Origin: Melieria omissa
Taxonomy: Eukaryota; Arthropoda; Insecta; Diptera; Ulidiidae
Direction of reading: 5' to 3'
Assembly (NCBI GenBank): GCA_963971225.1
Contig: OZ020269.1
Span: forward strand, 15,808,421-15,872,420
Length of the DNA: 64,000 nt
The translations under genes were made by a program, and so were the position numbers. The notes under the pieces are model-generated. The model saw only the letters and a list, made by a program, of their open reading frames with translations, was not told where the DNA came from and ran no database searches. Below, piece by piece: positions 11,446-23,199 of the stretch; within the stretch, counting starts at the first letter, position 1; each line of letters begins with the position of its first letter.

Positions 11446-13550
11446 ACTAGCCATATGAGTCAAATGGTTTTATATTCACTACAACTTTTATATGCATCTG
11501 TAGTACCAGAAGAATTCTTTCTAATTTTATTGTCATGGCTGTCTATGCTTTACTTCATATGAATGATCGCAAAGTCTCACGAGAGGTGACCAAGTACGGA
11601 GACTGAACATTTTTACAGACGCTTAAGCTTTTTTAGCTTTGATCGCCTCCTCAAGCAATGCTTTCAGGTTCCCGGGGTAACAATGGACACTAGGAAGGTG
11701 GTTTTAGTGTGTTAAAGTCCCACAGCCAGGCTTTCGAGCTTCCGAAAAAACAGTCAACGATTTTCAGCTCCCGCATAGCCAGCAATTAAAAACAAGAACG
11801 CTTGTCAAGGTCTTCGAACTTCGAACCATAGATGGACTAAAATTATGGACCAGAAACTGAATGTTGTTGCAAGAAAGTTTTGAGTGTTCAAATCCCCCAA
11901 GCCACAGTGTTTGCTGAACAAAAATTGATTTCAAATGGTATTTTCCATAAAAGTTGTATTCAAAAAACCCAAATTGAAATCCTGTGTGCTCCACTGTGTT
12001 GCGGTGATCATGAACTCATTTTCTTTCAAATGTGATCCGCAGATCTACATATGTCATCATATGTTTGTACCAGCACAAATATTTTTCTAGCTTTTAGTGA
12101 TGGAGAACTTTAAATCAAATGCCATAGAATGAAAGAATTACATAAAATTCTATAATTCTATTTTGAAAAGGACAAGCAGCATGGTAAAGAAGTTCATGGA
12201 CTCCTGTAACTGACAACTCGATCACGGTTGCCACTTTTGGGCTTTTTTATAAAATTATTAGCCCAAAAATATAAAAGACTAACTTTTTGAGGGTAATGGG
12301 TAAAAACTCTATATAAAAGTTTTATTTTGATTTTGTGTTAAAAACAATTTGTTAAAAACAAAAAATTATTCTTTCGTTCTCATTTTGGGCCTTTTTAGGA
12401 AAACTCGTGAACTCAATGTATATGAAACGTGGAATGATCAATCCATGCGCAGCAGTTGAGGAATTCATGGGATACTCTGCCGATTTTAGCAACTCAAGTA
12501 AACCCTCAAGAATATTTAGGACAAAAAATCAAGTTCAAAGCAGACAGCAAAGAATCGGCGATAACTTTAAGAAAATATAAGGAAGTATAAGAAAATATAA
12601 GGAAGTATAAGAAAATATAATAAATAAAATATATAATATAAGTAAAAATATAATACACACATTAAGTTTTAAGAAAATATTCCAAGTGAATAAGCAGAAT
12701 TAATGCTTATGAATAAAAACAAAATTTCAGGTGACTCAGCTTCATAATTCTAAAGCGGTGGTCGGCGGCATCTTTGAAGAGTAGTTCTTCGAAATTTATA
12801 TGGACTGAATTTTATGCGTCAATATTGAGACGCGAGAGAAACTATTGTTTCAGCACGAAATGAGCAGATTTGCAATTTCTGATGGAGAACATACAGCTGG
12901 TGAAACATTGGTTATTTTGTATGAAAAACTCACAGATCGCATTTAACCACATTATGGATTTTTTCCATAACAAAAACTTGAGATGAGTTTTAATATGATT
13001 CGAGTCTGGCGTTACTATATTCATATTCGATATCCATGATTTATATTTTCATTACAAATCTATGAACTCGTTCTTCTTACAGGTTCTTATAACAAACAAC
13101 AATGATCAAAGAATCAATGATTTTCCATTTAAAAATGGATCCATGTTTTAGAATCATATTAGACCTGAATTTTTTCCGTTTTAAAAAATTGCAATGGAAA
13201 AATTTCTTAACTAATAAAATATAAAAAAAATTTCTAAAAAATTTGTGTACAATGTATTTTAATATTCAAAAACTGCCGCTATGTTTTCCTGTGTTAAAGT
13301 TACAACCCAAAAGCATAAAAACAATGCGCGTTGAAATACAGTTTTAAAAAAATTAAAAAAATTTAATAGAAAAATTTAATAGAAAACGTTTTAAAAAATT
13401 TTATAGAAAATACAGCATTTTTCATAATAAAAAAAAAATTCCAAAAATTTGGAAAAAAAACCAAAAATATTCAAAAACTACCACTGGGTCTCCCTGTGCT
13501 TAAGTCACAATCAAAAACCATAAAAACAATGAAGGTTGAATATCAGTTGG
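11446..13550. other. AT-rich intronic stretch with relics, no gene
   Basis: Around 11900-11996 there is a diverged copy of the CAGTGGCGCACACAGG-type MITE end (CAAATGGTATT, AAATTGAAATCCTGTG, CCACTG). Around 12225 GGTTGCCACTTTTGGGC resembles the hAT-like end at 33610, but I found no convincing partner. At 12580-12650 there is a short AAGAAAATATAAGGAAGTAT repeat. The rest is featureless AT-rich sequence. Confidence 0.35.
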
Positions 13551-15430
13551 ATTTTTGAATGTGCGTTATTGTTATTGTTAGGGTTGTTGTTGTTGTTGAC
13601 TGTTAAAGCAACAGGAACTATGAATTAAATTCCATCAAAGAAGCTGCTGGTACTTGTGCGACTGGTGATCAGTTGCTGAGCGAGGCTGTGGACTGGCGAC
13701 TGGTGCTTGACCCACACTGTGTGAAAGGCAATCACAGCATGTGGCCGGCCGCTGATGAGTGATAAAAATTGCAGATGTTGTTGTTGCTGACAGTGGCAAC
13801 ACTTTAATGCGCATGCAATTAAAACGGTAATGTGATATGGTTGACGACGAGTGGGTGGTTTATTTGTTTGTGTTTGCTTTGGTACCATCTAACAGGTAGC
13901 ACAAGATTGTATGTGTGTGTATGGGAAATATTTCTGCTTTCTATTTCACTTCGAGAAATTCAAATTCTAGAGAAGCAAGCGGGTTTAACCCATTGCAGGT
14001 CCAACTTAATCATAATCAAGTGCGCCTGATTAACTGACTTACTGACCGACTTACTGAATGACTATGTGGCATTTGAGTCAGTTGGTTTGCGCGCGGTTTG
14101 TGTGGTTTACTATTTGCTTACATATTTATGACTTTTAGTGTAAAATTGCAAGTAATGCCGCTGAAAATGTGAATCACTCGAATGCATAATAGAGCCAACT
14201 ACAACCGACGCCACTGTGATAGCGCTCCCTTTCCTAGAATTAGACGGCCGCCCGTCAAGTGGCACTGCTGCCCACTTGCGAATTGCTTTGTGCGCTCTGC
14301 GCTCTCGGCATTCAATCAGGTTTGCATCTCCAGCGGATTTGTCTGAGAAATTACCATAATTAAATTTCATAAAACAGCAACTAGCGTCACAGATACACAC
14401 AACACAGAGAAATACACGTGCAACACTGTATGTGTTTGTATGGGTGTGTGTGTGTTTGTGTGCGACTCTGTTTGGCAGATACGCCACACTTTGAGATAAG
14501 CTTAAACGCGCTGAATGAAGCCGACGCTGGAGCTGAAGCTGAAACTGAGTGACGCTGAATGAAGCACCGAGCGCTCTGAATTGGCGGCAAATTGCGCGAA
14601 AGCCCAAACGCTCGAACTGACAGCGACGCAACGCCGGCAGCTGGACTGCATACCGAAGCGGCTGAGCGTACTAGACGAGCGCATGACTTGTGTGTACAAC
14701 TTGACTGACTGACTGACTAACTGCATGACGGTCGGGCAAATGCTGAATTAAATTTTCAGCGTAAATGAATTCGCGCGCTGAAATTATTGCAAATGTGTTG
14801 CAAAACAGCGACAACTTGGCAAAAAGCTGAAATTTTAAATTATGACCGTGATGCTTGTACCTCACCGGCGAATAACAAGTTTTGTCCGTTTTGTGTTGTT
14901 AGTATGATTGGCATTGTTCTTGTTGTTATTGCTGGCTTTGTTTTTATTGCAACTAAAATATGTACACACACACACAACTCAATACTCGTACTAGAATGAG
15001 TGTGAGTACTGTGGCTCTTGTTGTTCTTGTTGTTGGCATTAAAGTTGGTGCGATTGTTTTCATTATTGTTGATGCTGTTTGCAGATTAGCAAAATTAATG
15101 TTTACTTATTGTGTTTTTCATTTTCATTTTTCATATTTTTTTTCATCTTTTTTTTGGTTACTTTGTGGCAGTGCATTATGGCGCCATATTGCAATAGTGT
15201 TGCTTGCACGCGGCATGCAACAATTGCCATATGAGTTGGCCGCCTAAGCCGCTAATGTGACATGCAACATTTTGAGTTAAGCGCCCAAAGCAGTCGTCGA
15301 CTTAATGCTGCTACGATTTGATGTGTTGACGTGTTGACTTTTGTTATGTGTTGTTGTTATTGTTATTATTGCTGTAATTGTTGTAATTTTTGTTGCTGTT
15401 ATTGTTGGGTGTGACATTCACAGATCAAGT
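13551..15430. other. Transposon-free island, GTT/GT-rich (enhancer candidate)
   Basis: Contains TTGTTG runs (13565-13595, 15340-15410), a GT run (14425-14460), ACTGACTG repeats (14035-14065, 14700-14722) and GC-richer sequence (14215-14720). The longest open frame (14110-14631, minus, 173 codons) is low in complexity at its centre (HTHTHTNT) and has no family resemblance, so I do not call it a gene. Confidence 0.3.
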
Positions 15431-15880
15431 ATGCGCGATTTTCATATTCGATAAGGCCAAGAACAGCTTTGCGCGTTGTGCAAATGTCAACGGTTGTGGA
15501 AAAATTATGCATTGCGATTTTAATTGGAATTTTTATTTTATTTTATTTTTTTGACTGATTAATGGAATTTTGTATCAAGTTTTTATTTGCATAGTCAAAA
15601 ATATTTTCGATATGGCGTGGAAAAGGACAAAATCGTATTGAATTTAGGTATTTAAGGAATTTAAAATTGAAGCTGAAACTACTAAACGAAACTAAAATCA
15701 AAACTAAAGCAATTGTAGGTCAATTCAAAGCGCTGAGAATAATTAATTAATAACTAAGTATTTAATAAATAATATTCAACAATTCAAATTGTTATGGTAC
15801 ACACACACGTTTCTTGAAAGCATTTTTAAAAACTACTATTTTTTAGTAGGAACGATGTAAGTAGGAGCAACTACTCAGAA
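15431..15880. other. AT-rich spacer
   Basis: Ordinary AT-rich sequence with no element or gene recognised. Confidence 0.3.
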
Positions 15881-16140
15881 ACTCATTGTGAGCTCATAGA
15901 GGCTCATTGTGATTCCTTAGCTGTGGTTGAGAAGACTTGCCTTCTAATGGGCTCGAGACTTGAGTTCTGAGCGACTACTCAGAGGCTCATTGTGAGCTCA
16001 TAGAGGCTCATTGTGTGATAACTGTGATTGAGAATACTTAACTTCTAATCGACTTGAGACTTGAGTTCTGAGCGACTAATCAGAGGCTCATTGTGAGCTC
16101 ATAGAGGCTCATTGTGATACCATAACTGTCATTGAGAAGA
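15881..16140. repeat. Tandem repeat, about 110 bp, nearly three copies
   Basis: Each unit contains CAGA(A/G)(A/G)CTCATTGTGAGCTC, then ATAGAGGCTCATTGTG, then GAGAA(G/T)ACTT and TTCTGAGCGACTA. Within the unit the word GGCTCATTGTG is itself doubled. Copies begin near 15880, 15965 and 16075. Confidence 0.75.
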
Positions 16141-17068
16141 CTTGAGTTCGTCGTAGAACTAGTTCAAGTTTCTAATTAAACTGAGTACAATGTAAAAGGT
16201 TCTATTGATCTTCTTCCGTACACTGTCGCGTAATGAGTCTCATTAGACTTTATTCTACCGGAGAGTCCAGGACTAATACATAGAAGATGAAACAGACATT
16301 TTCAAGCATTTACTTTCTCTTTCTCGCCGAAGTAAATAGTTACTCAAATGGGTCTTTTTCCTCTCGAAAAGAGGGCACATCGCTAGAAAATGAAGCCGAG
16401 CATTTCCTTTCTCTTCCATGCAACTTCAGCATAAAGATTGGAGATCAGTTCGAAGTCGTTATTTATGTGGGTGATTCTTGAACAATGATCTTTTAGAAGT
16501 CTAATCATATTTCTCAGCTGATGACTTTTTAGCGAGAGAAGTTCTTGAGAACGACATAGGTGTAGGATTGGTCAATAAATCCTGTACTAGTTTCAATGAA
16601 TTTGAAATAAGCCTTTAATATGAAACCTGTATTAGTATCAGGAAAAGAAATTGTGAGCATTGTCACGTCTTATTCAATCTGTTTGGTAATCATAATGTTG
16701 ACTGAATTCATCAGCCCCACAGTGTACGGTAGACCAGATTTTGACACGGCTTCATATATCTTCATAAACAGGAAAAAATGGCAAATAGGGCAAATATTTT
16801 GCCTACAAGTTTCTCTACTGCATTAACCCAACACCCCTCAAATAGCTCTTTGATTCATTGAAGTGCAACTCACACTTTATTTTTTTGCGATTACTTACAG
16901 CGCTGGACACTACAAAAATTGTCAAGTAAAATGTGCTACAGCAACAATTTCTTAGAATTGCCTTGATTCGAAATTTTTTTTGAAACCCCAAAAAATTGTA
17001 GTGAAATATTTAGAGTTCATTTTTTTAGCGACAAATAACACTGCAAAACACAAAAAAAGTTTTGTACG
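16141..17068. other. AT-rich intronic stretch, no gene
   Basis: Short open frames only, none resembling a protein family. Around 16900-17060 short inverted words (TACAGCGCTGG, TTTTGTACGAG) precede the dispersed repeat and may belong to it. Confidence 0.3.
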
Positions 17069-17520
17069 AGATTTTAGTACCAATTTTAATATAATTAAAT
17101 ACGAAATAAACACTTAAACACATTTTCAGTTTTGGTTTACTTCTGGCGTTCAAGTTAATTTCTGAGCTTTGATGTATTCAGAGACCTATAACAGAATTTG
17201 ATGGCGAAAATTTTTGTGGTACATTTTGTCCTTAAGAAGTCCTGTTTTACAGGACATTTTTGGCATTTTAGAAAAAAGTGTCAAATTGACCCATAAAAAT
17301 AGGAGTTACAGGGTTAAAATGCTCCACAAAAATGTTCCTCATAGTATTTTACACCAAACTCCTGAACACATATACCTAAAATGTGATGTTACATGGTTTT
17401 CGTAAGAATGCTCAAAAAGGGGACAACTTTGACCCCCCTAAAATAAATGCAGATGTAAACTTTCAAAACGCCGATACACGTATATTTTTTTTATCCCCTC
17501 TACCAGAACCTTGTTATTTA
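17069..17520. repeat. Dispersed repeat, copy 1 (about 450 bp)
   Basis: Nearly colinear with 29594-30064 in the same orientation. Shared words in order: GAGATTT(T)AGTACCAATTTT, TTCAAGTTAATTTCTGAGC, TTTGATGTATTCAGAGACC, AGTCCTGTTTTACAGGAC, CAAATTGACCCATA, GGAG(T/C)TACAGGGTTAAAATG, CCGATACACGTATA and AACCTTGTTATTT. No long open frame. Element type unknown. It carries a palindrome GTCCTGTTTTACAGGAC. Confidence 0.9.
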
Positions 17521-18690
17521 AAAAAAAAATTGATTTTGTTGTGCAGTGTAATTTATCTATTGTTATCATATAAAAACGTGGCCATCATTCTAACTGATTT
17601 ACTTGGATAAGTTCACTATGATAAGTTTTGAATGTTCTAACGTTTTTGAAGCCAATATGAGTCTATGAAGCTGCAAATCAGACTGATTTCGAGAATTTTC
17701 ACAGCTAAAGCAGTTTTTGATATTATGAAAATTGCAATCCATCGTGTCCTAGAATAATAGCCACTATTCAGTTTTATAATTTCATTATGATCAACTCTAC
17801 AATTTCCTTAAATGTTCCAACGTTTTCGAACCCAATACAGGTGAGTATGAAACTGTGGCCTTGGCACACCAGGATCTACCCAAATTTCTGCAAAGGTCGG
17901 GTAGATTCAAAACACATTAACAGGAAACATCAAGTTGAAGTACAATGGACGCATGTATACGTATACACTCAGACATTAGTGTTACGTTTGCTAGACTGTT
18001 CCGACAAGCGAAAAAAAGCTTTGGGTCAGACTTATTAAGAGTTTTTTCACAGCTAAAAGCAGTTTCTGAACTTTTAAAACTGCGATCAGAGCTCTGAGAG
18101 CTCATCAGCTTTGGTCTTACAATGGTTTGGCCATACAACATTCGACTTGCCCAAAGCTAATTTTGGATAATTTGCAAATTTACTGTCGTTAAGGTCTAAA
18201 GTGGAAAGAATAGTTGAAAAACGTCCAGGAGGGGGACACCCTTCGGGACTAGTACTAGAATTACTAGTCCCGAAGGCCGTAAATGAGGAGCTGCATTTGC
18301 ACCAGGCGTTCGAAATGAAGATTTTTGTTTTCTAATAATTCCATTTAAATGTAGAAATACTTAATTCCACTTCCATATATGTATAAGACGAAGCTAAGAT
18401 TAGAAAGTAGCATTAACCCGAAAGACACTGCAATCACAATTAATCGTAACTTTTCAGCTTTACTGCAAACAAATGTGTAATAAGCCACGTGTTGGTGATT
18501 AAACAAACCACAATAACATAGACCATTTTATACTGCAGACTACACGTCTGTTTACATCTTCACATTCCTGCTGATGCTTTTCAATGGACTAATTACCGCC
18601 AAGTAGCAGCAATTAATTAGCATATTGTTTATTATTGCAACTCATCATATGAACAATATTTGTGCATCATATTTATAGCATCGACTATCG
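17521..18690. other. AT-rich intronic stretch, no gene
   Basis: No recognisable coding region. It contains the hairpin listed at 18240-18276. Around 17640-17900 the words AATGTTC(T/C)AACGTTTT(T/C)GAA and CCAATA occur twice (17625 and 17810), a weak duplication. Confidence 0.3.
18240..18276. repeat. Perfect 15-bp inverted repeat (hairpin)
   Basis: Arms CCTTCGGGACTAGTA (18240-18254) and TACTAGTCCCGAAGG (18262-18276) with a 7-base loop. The arm is GC-rich in AT-rich surroundings and resembles the tip of the TTAA-flanked MITEs (AGTCCCGAAAGGG), so it may be a relic of two such ends. A protein-independent terminator is not expected in an insect intron. Confidence 0.8.
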
Positions 18691-19790
18691 TAATATTGCA
18701 ATTAATGTCATCATCATAGCTCTACGAGATGATTTCTTGACTATTCACTGCAGTTGCAGCGCACTGGAACAGCACAAGAGCCAGCTAATCGTATTTGGAC
18801 ATTTGACAGCGACAACATGTTGCACATTGATGGATTGAAATGTTGAATTGAAATGATGGGCAACGCTTCAATCGCATTGCCAAAATGCAAAGCGTGCGTC
18901 AACTTGAGTGAGTGTCAACTGTGCTGTCATAGTTGGCTCCATAGAGGCATGAACAGACATATGTTTATATGTTTGTATGTATGAATGTACATGCCAACAT
19001 TTTCCCATATGTACTCACATACTACCATATGTGTGTTGCAATATTTTCGCTGCCTCACTCATGCGCCAATATTCGCCTTGAGAAATCGCATGCGATGTCA
19101 GCGCTCATACGTCACAGGCTCGGCGCGACTCGACTTTGTGTGCTTCATTTCGTTTTATTTGAAAATTTATTGGTTGTGGGCGTTGGCTTCCTAATTGAAT
19201 TAGTATGCCACAAGTTAATGTGGTGAACGCTCGCCAAGACGTTCGTTCGGCTGCTCTCCGGCGCAAACAAGTTTCGTCACTGTGCACGTGTGGGTGTTGT
19301 GGCAGTTGGCTATATTCGACTGCGATACGTGCATGTTTTGTTGCTTTTTATTTGCCATTTGTTGTTGCTTGTGTTGTTGGGTAGTTGTAGACTTTGTGGG
19401 CATTGCATTCATAGCGGCTGTGACCGGTAATGTAGCCGGGTGGCGTTGCGAAATAACTCCCCCTCGTTGTAATGAACTTTTTATTGCTGGGGATGTCTAA
19501 CTGTCCGTGTTTGTTTGTTGGCTTATTTGTTGGTTGTTTGTTTGTTTGTTTGCAGACCAGACTGTTGTGCTTTGGTGTCTTGTATTGCTTTGAACTTGTG
19601 AGAGAACTCGACAAGAACTCTCGACTGCTTGACGTTCTGAAGGAAGGTGTTAACTTTTTTGTTTTTGGTTTGGCTTTAACTCAACTTAATACTTATTTGT
19701 GTCTGTTGTGTTTACATTGCAGGTCAAGTTTTTTATGTCACCTCAAAGTGTGTAAAATGTTTTGCATGAGTTAAAAAAAATTATTCAAAC
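18691..19790. other. Transposon-free island (enhancer candidate)
   Basis: Mixed-composition sequence with CATATG words (18960-19030), GC-richer parts (19060-19290), TTTGTTTG runs (19510-19550) and TTGTTG runs. Overlapping open frames on both strands (for example 19472-19774) are Cys/Leu/Phe-rich shadows of simple sequence. Confidence 0.3.
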
Positions 19791-19989
19791 GGAACTTTAC
19801 AGGGTGTTTAAAGAGTTAAGAAATGTTAATAATTTGAAAGTATTGCTTAATGCTGGAAGACAAAAGTTAGGTTAAGTAATATTAAATAAAGTGAGGGCAA
19901 TTAGCAGTTAAATATGGTGAGAAGACTTAACTGATCGACATATTATTTCAACTGCTGTGATATTAATCAAACTAAATGGTTGATCCCTT

Positions 19990-20690
19990 TTAAATTGATT
20001 TGACTAACAATGACTTGATTTGAATATTGATTGAATCTTGATTTTTAACTGGATTTGAATTAATTTTACTAAATTTGATTTAATTTTAAGTGATTTAACC
20101 TAAATTTACTAAACTGGGATTTACTTGGCTGGTCTTGGTTACCTTGAATTGAGCATTGATTTTGATTTTATTGATTGAATTGATTTAACTATAGTTGACT
20201 TAGTTTGACGTGATCTAACCTAACTTTACTTCAATTTGTTTTACTTGGCTGGTCTTGGTTAGTGTTCAAACTGAATTGAATATTGATTTAGATTTATTTG
20301 ACTATATTTGACTAAGTTTGACGTGATCGAAACTAATCTAACTTCAATATGTTTTACTTGGCTGGTGTAGGTAAGTGTTCAAAATGAACTGAATATTGAT
20401 TTTGATTTTATTTGAATTGATTTGACTATATTTAACTTAGTTTGATGTGATCTAACCTAACTTTACTTAGATGTGTTTACTTGGCTGGTCTTGGTTAGTG
20501 TTCAAACAAAAAAGAACATTGATTTTGATTTGATTTTAATTGATTTTACTAGAACTAACTTTATTTGACGTGATCTGGCTAGTCTTAGTTAGTGTTCAAA
20601 CTGAATTTTTATTTGATTTGAAAGTATTTCACTAGATTTGACTTGATTTGATGCAATCCACTGATTTTACTTGGCTGCCATGAGTTAGAA
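19990..20690. repeat. Tandem repeat, about 115-120 bp, roughly five copies
   Basis: The phrase TTACTTGGCTGG(T/G) recurs at 20121, 20241, 20354 and 20477 (a decayed form at 20666). It is followed by TTGGTTAGTGTTCAAACTGA, then ATTGATTTTGATTT, then TTTGACGTGATCTAACCTAA. The flanking sequence to about 20870 is built from the same TTGATTTGA words, so the array blends into simple sequence. Confidence 0.8.
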
Positions 20691-21700
20691 TTTATATTAT
20701 ATTGATTTCTATGGATTTAATTTCATTTAATGGGAATGCATTTCATTATCCGACTTGAAGAAATATGACCCAAACTAATTTACTTTTACTTGAATTTGAA
20801 TGATATGACTCAAGTTTTTGTGATGTTATTTGTTTTATGATGATTGATTTGATTTTGTGTCAAGTGAATTGAGTTTAGGTGAAGTAGAGAGTGAAACGAT
20901 GAGATGTGGTAAAATTAATTTTGCTATTAATTGAAAGAAGGTGAGGTAAACAAGACTTATTTAATACATAGAAGTTGAGGTGAAACTAAATCAGAGGATG
21001 AGATGAACTAAAGTGGACTGAGGTAATATGAAAGGCGTGAAGTAAAAAAAAAACAAAGATTCGATGAAATTTTACAATCGTTCTTGCATTAATCTTAAAA
21101 AGTAATCGCATATTATGTGTTTTTTCATATCCTGGAGTTCTGGTGCGATTAAGTTAAAGCTTTTAATAGAAGCAAATAATGATAGGAACAAAGTATAAGA
21201 ACATAGAAATATTAGTGATAAAGGTATTTTCTCTTTACATTTATAAACAAAAATTTTGGTTTTGTGTTTGAAACGCTTTTAAATTTTGTCAATGATGATC
21301 AATGATAAAACTGTGGGACAGTATTTTACTTTCAGATTTAAAAACATATTTTTAAAGCCTCTTTACTGCAACTATGACAACATAAATGTTTTTTTTTAAC
21401 AAAAGATCAATAAGTTTATTTAATTTTGCTTTCGATGATGATGAATTTTGTTCGAATAATGATTTTTTATTTTTTCATTTTTAACAAATTGTTTTCTTAT
21501 AACTTGATTTTATTTTAATTTAACAAACATATAAAGTAAAAAAACAAGCAAAGTAGGAATAACATCGTCGTTAACAAAGTTAAATTTTTACGATTTCAAC
21601 ATTTTTGGGACTGGGACAACCAGCTATCTCCAGTTTTTAACTATTCCACCCGCCAAATATTGTTCAATAATTTAGACTTTTTTCCATCGAAATCAATTTT
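20691..21700. other. AT-rich spacer, no gene
   Basis: TGATTTGA-like simple sequence grading into AT-rich DNA with T runs. Nothing specific recognised. Confidence 0.3.
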
Positions 21701-23160
21701 TGCAAATTAAATATGTTGTAACTTATGTCACCTCAAGCAGCCTGTATCATACTTTCCACTTTCCTCCACTTCAGCCTTTGTCTGCCGGATCTCCTGTATG
21801 CATTTGCATTTGTATGTTCGACCTCATAACCGCAGGCGATAAATAACGCTGAACAATGCCACAAACACTGCAAGGAGTAACCGTCGTAAAAGTAACCCTC
21901 CCACAACACCAACACAACTACTCTACCACCACTAACATCACCACTGGCAGCTGTCAATCTTGGCCTAAACGCAAATTTTCCATGTGGTAACAAGACCCAG
22001 ACGGAGACAACAGTTACGCTGCACAGCGCCCAAAGCAACGAACGCAAGCCAACGCCATACAGCATTGGCGCTTGTGCCTCGAATATGACCAGCACATACG
22101 ACAAACTTCCATTTGGATGTCAATTTTAATGTTAATTTTTCGCACAAAAACAAACAGCACAAGCCACAGAACTGCAAGAACTCAGCGACACACCCCCCTG
22201 TTGTGCTGAAGAGCGGCCAAAAAGCGCGTCAAGCGACAGGCTGATTAACTGGGCGCACAAGCAAACCAACAACAACAAACAGCCCAACAACACAATGTGG
22301 CATTGCATGGGCCGCTGCGAAATTTTGGCAATGCCAAAATCGACGCGCCGCAATGTCTCATTTCATAGCCGCCAGGCGTCAAAGGGTTAATTTCACGGCA
22401 AGACGCGAGGGTCTGCAAATTAATTTATGAGTGCACAAAGGGTGGAACTGGCAGTTTTTCTTTGTTCATCGCATTGCATTCTTGGCGCTCGGCGCAACCT
22501 TTGCGTAAATGGTGCAAATGGCGCACGTGCAATGGACAGCGGCCCAAGCGCCACACACTTTATTTATAGTTCGAGTTGTTGTAAATAAAGCAATAAAGAA
22601 AACGCTACCTTCTGCTATAAAAAAAAACATGCAAGTTGTTAGCTGCCGCTATCGATTCGACACTTTTACGTGTATGTTGAGTGTTTTCCTTTTTCGACTA
22701 TTTTTCACTACTTTTATATTCTAGGTACACATAGCGTGCAGTAGAACAGTGTTGTTGTTGTTCTTGTTGTTGTTGTGTAGTTGGCGTTGGACTAATTAAA
22801 ACCGCCCTCTCGATTAAGCGAAAGCGGAAGTCGTTTATTGATTGTTTTTCGCGGGCGGTCAGTAAAGCAGACGCTACAACATTTTGTAGCCTAACTGTAG
22901 TTATTGTACTTGGACAGTACAGTGTTATTGTTGTTGGCATTGTTATTAGAGCGCTGTTGCCGGCTGTACGCCGGTGCTATGCTAATATTTGTAGAGGTAT
23001 CAAAGTTTTAGGATTTGTGCGTGGGACATTGGCCTTCAGCGGGGCGTGTCGCCGGCGCTACTGCTGCTGCTTATTTGTTTTGGTTTAATTGTTTTGTAAA
23101 CGTTTGAATGGCCGGTGTGCTGCAGTTTGAACTTAAGCGTATTGCATGGTAGAAGAAAGT
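21701..23160. other. Transposon-free GC-richer island (enhancer candidate)
   Basis: Contains CAACAAC/TTGTTG runs (22265-22285, 22755-22780) and GC-rich patches (22000-22340, 22950-23070). Minus-strand frames at 21733-22104 (123 codons) and 21965-22353 show no domain and overlap in different frames. Confidence 0.3.
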
Positions 23161-23199
23161 CGAGTAAAAATCGATAGATACATTAATGAGGCGTTGGAG

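Noticed and set aside
12225..12500. Another hAT-like MITE starting GGTTGCCACTTTTGGGC
   Set aside because: A possible partner (TAGCAACTCAAG near 12490) is weak and no matching flanking duplication is present.
14110..14631. 173-codon minus-strand frame
   Set aside because: Low-complexity His/Thr centre from a GT run; no domain; overlapping alternative frames.
16900..17560. Inverted ends for the dispersed repeat (TACAGCGCTGGACAC and the complement of CAGTGTAA)
   Set aside because: Similarity is only a few bases, and the second copy (29594-30064) does not show the same ends.
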